This document shows, in pieces, positions 41,835 to 46,667 of a stretch of DNA of 46,667 nt (positions are counted from its first letter, which is position 1; every line of letters starts with the position of its first letter). The DNA comes from an uncultured Eubacteriales bacterium (lineage in GTDB: Bacteria > Bacillota > Clostridia > Christensenellales > CAG-138): contig UQXE01000016.1 of assembly GCA_900544965.1 (NCBI GenBank), positions 1 to 46,667 on the forward strand, read 5' to 3'. The notes under the pieces are model-generated. The model ran no database searches. It saw only the letters and a list, made by a program, of their open reading frames with translations, and was not told the origin of the DNA. The position numbers were made by a program, and so were the translations under genes.

Positions 41835-43364
41835 TCACTGTGGCTTTGGCAGCCTTGGATCCCCCGTCCCGACCTTGATCTTACCCCTTACAGGGTTGTA
41901 ATTGTCGGTGTACAACTTTTCGGTTTCCACCAGTTCACCGTCTTTATACTTATACCTATATGCGGTTGCGCGGTATCCGTCCCTGGCCGTTATATCGGTT
42001 TCCCTGTAACCCTCCGGCCACTCTGAAACGTAGACATACTCGGGACTTTGCGGAGGTATGACCGCCTCGGTAATACCCTCCGTCTTATAGGTAATACCTT
42101 CCGGCAACGGAGCGCCATATATGTACACAGTCATAATATAATTCACATTGTCCGCATAAGCAAATATATAAATTGGAGCTTCTGTCTTATTTACAAACTT
42201 AAGATCCGGACCGCCTGTGGATACGGTGGCATCCAGTCCATAATCCACGTATGACGAAGGCCAGGAATGTTTCTTCCTCTCGGTAAATTCAATTTCAGGC
42301 CCGCAAAGCAGCAACGCGTTGTAAAGTGTGGTCGATACCTGACATATTCCCCCGCCCGGCTGGTTTACATATCTGCTGCCGTTTACTATTCCTGGGGCGA
42401 GAAGCCACCCGTCCTTTTCGTATCTGGGTCCGATATATTCATTGAATGAAATCTCCTGCCCTACTTCCACGCGGCAGCCGTTAAGTATATCGGCCGCCTT
42501 TTGAATATTGCGTATTCGGTTAAAGTTCTTAAGGCTTGAACTGGTTCCATATGAAGTCTGATAGGTTGCCCTAAGCTCTGTAAGGCCCTTTAGATCGTCG
42601 ACTGTTAGTTCCGGTTCCACATACTCAAACTCAGGGCTTACCTCAACAGGCGCATTACTCTCGGATATCGCAGTTTTTATATCTGAAACGATATCATCAA
42701 CGTTCAATCTCCTTCCGCGTTCCCCTTCAACATAGTCAAAACTTGGTTCGCTTGACGTCCTTATAGGGCGGGCTACGGCGTCAATGGGAGCTGTATCCAC
42801 CAATTCGGCAATGCCCTCTATAACCCCACGCAGCTTGCTTTCGTCGCTGAGCTGGTATCCAACTGTGAAGGACGCCCCCTCCTGCGCCAGATTATTCTTT
42901 TCGGCAAGGTTGTTTACAGCCGTATCCCCCCGTCCAAGCGACATCGCCTCCATCAGGACCTGTTCAAGCGTAACCGTAACGCCAATATCATTTGCCGAAA
43001 GAAGCCATATCCTGTTGTCAACCCTCACCGTTACATTAAACGCCGCGAGATCCTGCTTAACCTTAGGCGCTACAAGATCCCACGCTTCGTCAAAGGTAAG
43101 GCCCGAAATGTCCAGACCGCTTATACTGATTCCATCGTAAAATTTGCCATTATCCCTGTATGCGTTCATCTCATCGTCGCCTGGCTTAACCGTGACCATG
43201 CATATTCCAACTCCGGTTAACGCTACCAACAGCACCAGGAATATCGCGCGCATAACCAGCACGGGAGTGCTAACCCGGCGTTTTTTCCTGCTTGGGTTTT
43301 TTTCTCTGGGATTTGAGGCTGAAGAGCTTTTTCCAGCTGAATTTTTATGCGATCTATTGTCCAT
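41835..43364 (-). CDS. YoaR-type VanW-domain cell-wall protein
   Basis: 509 residues. A basic Ser/Lys-rich cytosolic N-terminus (about 30 residues) is followed by one transmembrane helix (VLVMRAIFLVLLVALTGVGICMV), then a PG_binding_4-like domain repeat (GISISGLDISGLTFDEAWDLV) and, from about residue 300, a VanW domain: FNRIRNIQKAADILNGCRVEVGQEISFNEYIGPR and NQPGGGICQVSTTLYNALL. The C-terminal tail (DNYNPVRGKIKVGTG) is Pro/Gly-rich. Likely an extracellular envelope protein; function unknown. AAGGAG lies before ATG 43364. It is distinct from the van-cluster VanW at 34316. Confidence 0.88.
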   Translation of the reverse strand: MDNRSHKNSAGKSSSASNPREKNPSRKKRRVSTPVLVMRAIFLVLLVALTGVGICMVTVKPGDDEMNAYRDNGKFYDGISISGLDISGLTFDEAWDLVAPKVKQDLAAFNVTVRVDNRIWLLSANDIGVTVTLEQVLMEAMSLGRGDTAVNNLAEKNNLAQEGASFTVGYQLSDESKLRGVIEGIAELVDTAPIDAVARPIRTSSEPSFDYVEGERGRRLNVDDIVSDIKTAISESNAPVEVSPEFEYVEPELTVDDLKGLTELRATYQTSYGTSSSLKNFNRIRNIQKAADILNGCRVEVGQEISFNEYIGPRYEKDGWLLAPGIVNGSRYVNQPGGGICQVSTTLYNALLLCGPEIEFTERKKHSWPSSYVDYGLDATVSTGGPDLKFVNKTEAPIYIFAYADNVNYIMTVYIYGAPLPEGITYKTEGITEAVIPPQSPEYVYVSEWPEGYRETDITARDGYRATAYRYKYKDGELVETEKLYTDNYNPVRGKIKVGTGDPRLPKPQ

Positions 43365-43382
43365 TTAAGACTCCTTGGAGAC

Positions 43383-43391
43383 ATTATATCA
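43383..43391 (-). promoter_or_regulatory. Extended -10 promoter for the YoaR-type gene
   Basis: On the minus strand TGA-TATAAT (TATAAT at 43383-43388), about 20 nt before the start codon. The -35 is weak. Confidence 0.45.
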
Positions 43392-43503
43392 ATACCATCT
43401 CTAGTATAAGGTATTTGTGCTTGTACGGCAATACGTGAGCAGACCTTTTTACATTTGCGTCAAATTTGCGTCAGGCTATAAAGGTCATGAATTTGCGGCT
43501 ATC

Positions 43504-44067
43504 CTAACGCGCTTTCCCCTTTGGCTTTTCCTTTCCTCTCTCGGATATTAGCAGCGGCCTCACCGATTTTCTATAATAATGTATAAGTGCCACAAAAGCC
43601 ATTACTAATGCAATGCAGTATGCCGCTATATGGATTTTTCCTATAGCGGGCCAATAAACGCCCACAAAGGTGAGCGCTACCGCCGCGTTGAACACGCCCG
43701 CCGCAATCTTTCCAAACCAGTCGGCATAGACTACTATTTGTTTTCTAAACATGATCACGCCGCCGATAATCATAACCAGCTCCTTGAACAGGGCTATTAT
43801 AAGAACAAACAGCGGGATCCATCGCACGAAGTAAAAACAAAACAGTGCCGACAGCAGCAGCAATTTGTCCGCTAAAGGATCCAGTACCTTTCCAATGTCG
43901 CTTATCCAGTTGTTGCGCCTGGCTATGTACCCATCAAGCAGGTCGGTAAAAAACGCAACTATATAGACTATGAAGGCTCCTGAATACATCCCGTTCGCAA
44001 ACAAATAAATGAACAAACCCACCATCAGCAGGCGTATCAGGGACAATATATTAGGTATATGCCTCAT
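43504..44067 (-). CDS. pgsA: CDP-diacylglycerol--glycerol-3-phosphate 3-phosphatidyltransferase
   Basis: Makes phosphatidylglycerol phosphate, the precursor of phosphatidylglycerol; that lipid is the donor used by Lgt. The CDP-alcohol phosphatidyltransferase motif D-x2-D-G-x2-A-R-x8-G-x3-D-x3-D is complete: DLLDGYIARRNNWISDIGKV then LDPLAD. 187 residues with about six membrane helices and a basic tail. Start ATG 44067, 6 nt after GAGG; the TTG at 44073 is less likely. Confidence 0.94.
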   Translation of the reverse strand: MRHIPNILSLIRLLMVGLFIYLFANGMYSGAFIVYIVAFFTDLLDGYIARRNNWISDIGKVLDPLADKLLLLSALFCFYFVRWIPLFVLIIALFKELVMIIGGVIMFRKQIVVYADWFGKIAAGVFNAAVALTFVGVYWPAIGKIHIAAYCIALVMAFVALIHYYRKSVRPLLISERGKEKPKGKAR

Positions 44068-44100
44068 ATTCAACCTCGACTTAATATTCCAATACCCATG

Positions 44101-44109
44101 ATTATAGCA
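44101..44109 (-). promoter_or_regulatory. Extended -10 promoter for pgsA
   Basis: Minus-strand TGC-TATAAT (TATAAT at 44101-44106), about 34 nt before ATG 44067. The -35 is not clear. Confidence 0.5.
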
Positions 44110-44185
44110 TATCCAATAATTACAATCCAGACACCTAAAATATAAAGATAAAAGTTAAAATATCGCCCCCTAACCCATAAACCGC

Positions 44186-44214
44186 TTGTTAAATGAATGG
44201 CTCTATGGTAAAAT
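44186..44214 (+). promoter_or_regulatory. Promoter of the pepP-efp operon
   Basis: TTGTTA (44186-44191), 17-bp spacer, TAAAAT (44209-44214) with the extended TGG in front. Start near 44221, about 30 nt before pepP. Confidence 0.65.
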
Positions 44215-44249
44215 GCGGTGAAATGTTCCATTAATTAAAGAGGTGCAAT

Positions 44250-45320
44250 ATGGTTGATCGTTGCAATAGACTTATGGAAGCTGTCCGCGTAGAAGGCGTA
44301 GACGCGGTTTTAATTACCTCAAGGATCAACAGGATGTATTTTTCCGGCTTTACCGGATCGGACGGCATACTGTTTATCTCTCCCGGCCGGCGCGTCCTGA
44401 TTACCGATTTTCGGTATACAATACAGGCCAATATCCAGTGCAAGGGAACCTTTGAGGTGCTTGAGGCAAGTCGCTCCGCTGTTATGGATATTATTAAAGA
44501 CGAGCTGTCGCGCATAGGCGCCCGCCATGTTGGCTTTGAGGACGCTGAACTTACGGTGCGCCAATACAACCAGTTTAAAGAACTCGGAGCCGAGTTTGTC
44601 CCGTGCTCGAATTTCATGGCTAAGATCCGCGTACGAAAGGATAAAGATGAAATTGAGCATATTATTAAAGCTCAGAATGCGGCGGACGCTGCGTTCGCCG
44701 AGCTTGTCAAGCGTATAAAGCCAGGAATGTCGGAGCTGGAAGTGGCTAATGAGCTGGAATATTTGATGAAGAAGCACGGGGCCGAGGATAAATCATTTGA
44801 TACAATCGTTGGTTCGGGTGAAAACGGCGCCCTTTGTCATGCTGTTCCAGGGAACAGGAAACTGCGGCATGGGGATATGGTTGTATTGGATTTTGGCTGC
44901 AAGGTCAACGGATATTGTTCTGATATGACGCGTACGATTGCGGTGGGCACACCCTGTGGCGAGCTCATGAAGATTTACGGTATAGTCCGCGAGGCTCAGC
45001 GGCTCGCGCTTGAGGGGCTTAAGCCAGGCGCCGCGGGCCGGGATATCGACGCTTTGGCGAGAAATTATATCGCCTCTCATGGCTACGGGGATAATTTTGG
45101 CCACAGCTTAGGCCATGGGTTTGGACTTGAAGTTCACGAAGCGCCCGGCGCGAGCACCGTTTCATCGGATGTCTTTGAGCCTGGGATGACCATAACCGTT
45201 GAACCTGGCATCTATATTGAGGGCTTGGGCGGCGTACGGATAGAGGATTGCTGTATAATTACTGATAACGGATATATTAACCCTGTGACTACCACCAAAG
45301 AATTGATTATAATAGAGTAA
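44250..45320 (+). CDS. pepP: Xaa-Pro aminopeptidase (M24 family)
   Basis: 356 residues. N-terminal creatinase-like domain (VDAVLITSRINRMYFSGFTGSDG, then LITDFRYTIQA), and a C-terminal pita-bread metallopeptidase with the five metal ligands in VVLDFG, YCSDMTRT, SLGHGFGLEVHE, VEPGIYI and GVRIEDC. Removes N-terminal residues before proline. Placed 26 nt before efp, a very common Bacillota pair. AGAGGTG lies before ATG 44250. Confidence 0.94.
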   Translation: MVDRCNRLMEAVRVEGVDAVLITSRINRMYFSGFTGSDGILFISPGRRVLITDFRYTIQANIQCKGTFEVLEASRSAVMDIIKDELSRIGARHVGFEDAELTVRQYNQFKELGAEFVPCSNFMAKIRVRKDKDEIEHIIKAQNAADAAFAELVKRIKPGMSELEVANELEYLMKKHGAEDKSFDTIVGSGENGALCHAVPGNRKLRHGDMVVLDFGCKVNGYCSDMTRTIAVGTPCGELMKIYGIVREAQRLALEGLKPGAAGRDIDALARNYIASHGYGDNFGHSLGHGFGLEVHEAPGASTVSSDVFEPGMTITVEPGIYIEGLGGVRIEDCCIITDNGYINPVTTTKELIIIE

Positions 45321-45346
45321 GGCAGATTAACTAGGAGGTGTAACCC

Positions 45347-45904
45347 ATGATAATGGCAGGCGATTTTAGAAAAGGCGTTACTGTTGATATAGACGGGCAG
45401 GTCTGGTCAATATCGGACTTTCAGCATGTAAAGCCCGGAAAGGGCGCGGCGTTTGTACGCACGAAGCTTAAGAATGTCATGACCGGCGCGGTTCTGGAGC
45501 GCACGTTCAGCCCAACCGACAAATACCCAAAGGCGCATATAGATACGAGGGAAATGCAATACCTTTACTCAGACGGCGAGCTATACTACTTTATGGATGT
45601 CGAATCCTACGAACAGCTGGCCCTCAATCATGACCAGGTTGAAGACGCCATCAATTTTATAGTTGAAAATATGAACGTTACCATCCGGTTTTATAAGGAT
45701 AAGCCGTTTTCTGTAGCTCCTCCTAATTTTGTCGAGCTGGAGGTCGCGGAAACCGAACCCGGTTTCAAGGGCGATACCGCAACGGGTACTACAAAGCCGG
45801 CAATTCTCGAAACCGGCTTTAAAATCAACATCCCCCTGTTTGTAAATCAGGGGGATAGGATACGCGTGGATACGCGAACAGGCGAGTATATGGAGCGCGC
45901 ATAA
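45347..45904 (+). CDS. efp: Elongation factor P
   Basis: 185 residues. Relieves ribosome stalling at proline stretches. KOW-like N-terminal domain with KPGKGAAFVRTKLKNVMTG, where Lys32 in the P-G-K-G loop is the position usually modified; the middle and C-terminal OB domains include LALNHDQVEDAINFI and GDRIRVDTRTGEYMERA. Modification enzymes are not in the window. AGGAGG lies 8 nt before ATG 45347; ATG 45353 is an alternative. Confidence 0.96.
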   Translation: MIMAGDFRKGVTVDIDGQVWSISDFQHVKPGKGAAFVRTKLKNVMTGAVLERTFSPTDKYPKAHIDTREMQYLYSDGELYYFMDVESYEQLALNHDQVEDAINFIVENMNVTIRFYKDKPFSVAPPNFVELEVAETEPGFKGDTATGTTKPAILETGFKINIPLFVNQGDRIRVDTRTGEYMERA

Positions 45905-45971
45905 CAGAAAGAATATGTATTAGGCGCTACGCGGGCAATTAAATTAAATACAGTAATGGAGGCTAACACTA

Positions 45972-46421
45972 ATGAACACAGTACATGAAAGAATAGCATA
46001 CATCAAGGGATTGGCCGAAGGACTCAATCTTGGCGACGATACCAACGGAAAGCTGTTTAAAGCCATTATCGATGCCCTGGAGGATATGGCGGACGCTATA
46101 CGTGAAAACGAGGACAGCATTATTGAGTTGGACGAGTGCCTGGATGAGATGGCCGATGAGTTTTCCGAGCTTGAGGATGACGTAGAATGCCTTGAAGAAG
46201 CGTTCTATTGCGATGATGAATGTGACGATGACGACGATGATTTTGACGATGATTTTGTTGAAATGACTTGTCCTCACTGCGGGGAGACGGTTTATTTTGA
46301 CATTGACCTCATTGAATCCGATGATGAGCTCATGTGTCCCAACTGCAACGAGATTATTATACCAGCGGACGACGAGGTATGCGGATGCAACTGCGGATGC
46401 GATGAGCATAAGCCCGAATAA
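45972..46421 (+). CDS. CD1247-type zinc-ribbon protein
   Basis: 149 residues. The helical N-terminus MNTVHERIAYIKGLAEGLNL matches the CD1247 N-terminal domain family, followed by a heavily acidic coiled-coil stretch (ECDDDDDDFDDDF) and a zinc ribbon with CPHCGE...CPNCNE; the end has a further CGCNCGC cluster. Family function unknown; its place after efp is conserved in clostridia as far as I recall. GGAGG lies 8-12 nt before ATG 45972. A strong terminator follows. Confidence 0.88.
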   Translation: MNTVHERIAYIKGLAEGLNLGDDTNGKLFKAIIDALEDMADAIRENEDSIIELDECLDEMADEFSELEDDVECLEEAFYCDDECDDDDDDFDDDFVEMTCPHCGETVYFDIDLIESDDELMCPNCNEIIIPADDEVCGCNCGCDEHKPE

Positions 46422-46437
46422 CCCTTTATATGGCTAC

Positions 46438-46470
46438 AAAAGCGGCGGAGGCAACTCCGCCGCTTTTTTT
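46438..46470 (+). terminator. Intrinsic terminator of the pepP-efp-CD1247 group
   Basis: AAAAGCGGCGGAG-GCAA-CTCCGCCGCTTTT stem ending in seven T (46464-46470). It is also the first part of the family B repeat, so element and terminator are merged here. Confidence 0.85.
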
Positions 46471-46667
46471 GAGGTTTCGGGTTTGTCTCTCACCCTCCGT
46501 GTTCCCGGGCGGCAAGACCCGCAAAACAAGGCCATGGGGCCTTTCGCTAAGCGCTATACAGCACTTAGCGAGTTCAACCCGCAAAAAGCCAGCCTTCGGC
46601 TGCAAGCAGCTATCAGGCTGTATTCATGGGGCTCCGCCCCATACCCCGCCCAAGGGGACTTTTTGTA
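46438..46667 (+). repeat. Dispersed hairpin-rich element, family B, forward copy, cut by the window end
   Basis: Terminator hairpin, TTTGAGGTTTCGGG, GGGCGGCAAGACCCGC, a central near-palindrome at 46544-46571 (TCGCTAAGCGCTAT with its partner arm), CCAGCCTTCGGCTGCAAGCA, GGGGCTCCGCCCCATACCCC and AAGGGGACTTTTTGTA at the window end. Same content as 1-208 in the opposite direction. No gene. Confidence 0.85.

Noticed and set aside
1..46667. CRISPR arrays, tRNA or rRNA genes, integrase or transposase genes
   Set aside because: Searched for by eye on both strands; none found. The only repeats are the dispersed hairpin elements.

Overview
The window reads as chromosomal DNA of an anaerobic, endospore-forming Clostridia (Bacillota). 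Support: spmA/spmB, two alpha/beta-type small acid-soluble spore proteins (SASPs), Gram-positive gene pairs (asp23-like/fakA/recG, pepP/efp/CD1247-type), a Bcd-EtfBA flavoprotein set, and AGGAGG ribosome sites with frequent TTG/GTG starts. I cannot name the genus. Both ends of the window fall inside copies of one dispersed repeat, so it may be a whole contig that broke at repeats. I see no tRNA, rRNA, CRISPR array, phage or transposase gene.

Layout. 1-3.7 kb: a repeat copy, lspA-rluD, zapA, spmA-spmB. 3.6-6.3 kb: two tandem minus-strand TPR genes, both broken (one A6 frameshift, one in-frame TAG). 6.4-8.2 kb: an IscU-like protein with its GGGtGRT partner. 8.3-12.0 kb: two tandem families I do not recognise, namely a pair of secreted/lipoprotein paralogs (the first with a TAA directly after its signal peptide) and a pair of small membrane proteins. 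12.2-18.2 kb: an iron island (feoA, feoA, feoB, Cys-rich FeoB partner, a decayed DUF2325 gene, a DtxR-type regulator) with DtxR-like palindromes before feoA and before the regulator gene. 18.3-24.4 kb: an orphan ABC ATPase, lgt-pncB, a lipoprotein gene carrying an in-frame repeat, a sugar-type binding protein and deoC. 24.5-29.5 kb: asp23-like, fakA, recG, two SASPs. 30.3-35.1 kb: a VanG-type glycopeptide-resistance-like cluster (vanR, vanS, vanG-like ligase, vanXY, vanW) without the serine racemase vanT. 35.4-38.4 kb: bcd-etfB-etfA. 38.8-46.4 kb: GyrI-like protein, TtcA-like protein, aminotransferase, YoaR-type VanW protein, pgsA, pepP-efp and a CD1247-type zinc-ribbon protein.

The signal least explained by ordinary genes is a family of roughly 200-bp, hairpin-rich, non-coding elements, seen as at least six copies in two related forms. 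Family A copies typically start near TGTCAAAAA and end near TTTTTTGACA. One copy (21897-22094) sits inside a lipoprotein gene, flanked by ATAAC on both sides and adding exactly 68 codons; removing it restores a textbook lipoprotein signal peptide. Three other element sites are flanked by diverged 20-32-nt duplications, two of which are the host gene's own terminator hairpin. This looks like a mobile, non-autonomous element that targets or remodels 3' ends and can be tolerated in frame.

Several genes are decaying (two TPR genes, the secreted paralog, DUF2325, perhaps an ABC permease), so the accessory parts of this genome appear to be in flux while the housekeeping operons are intact.
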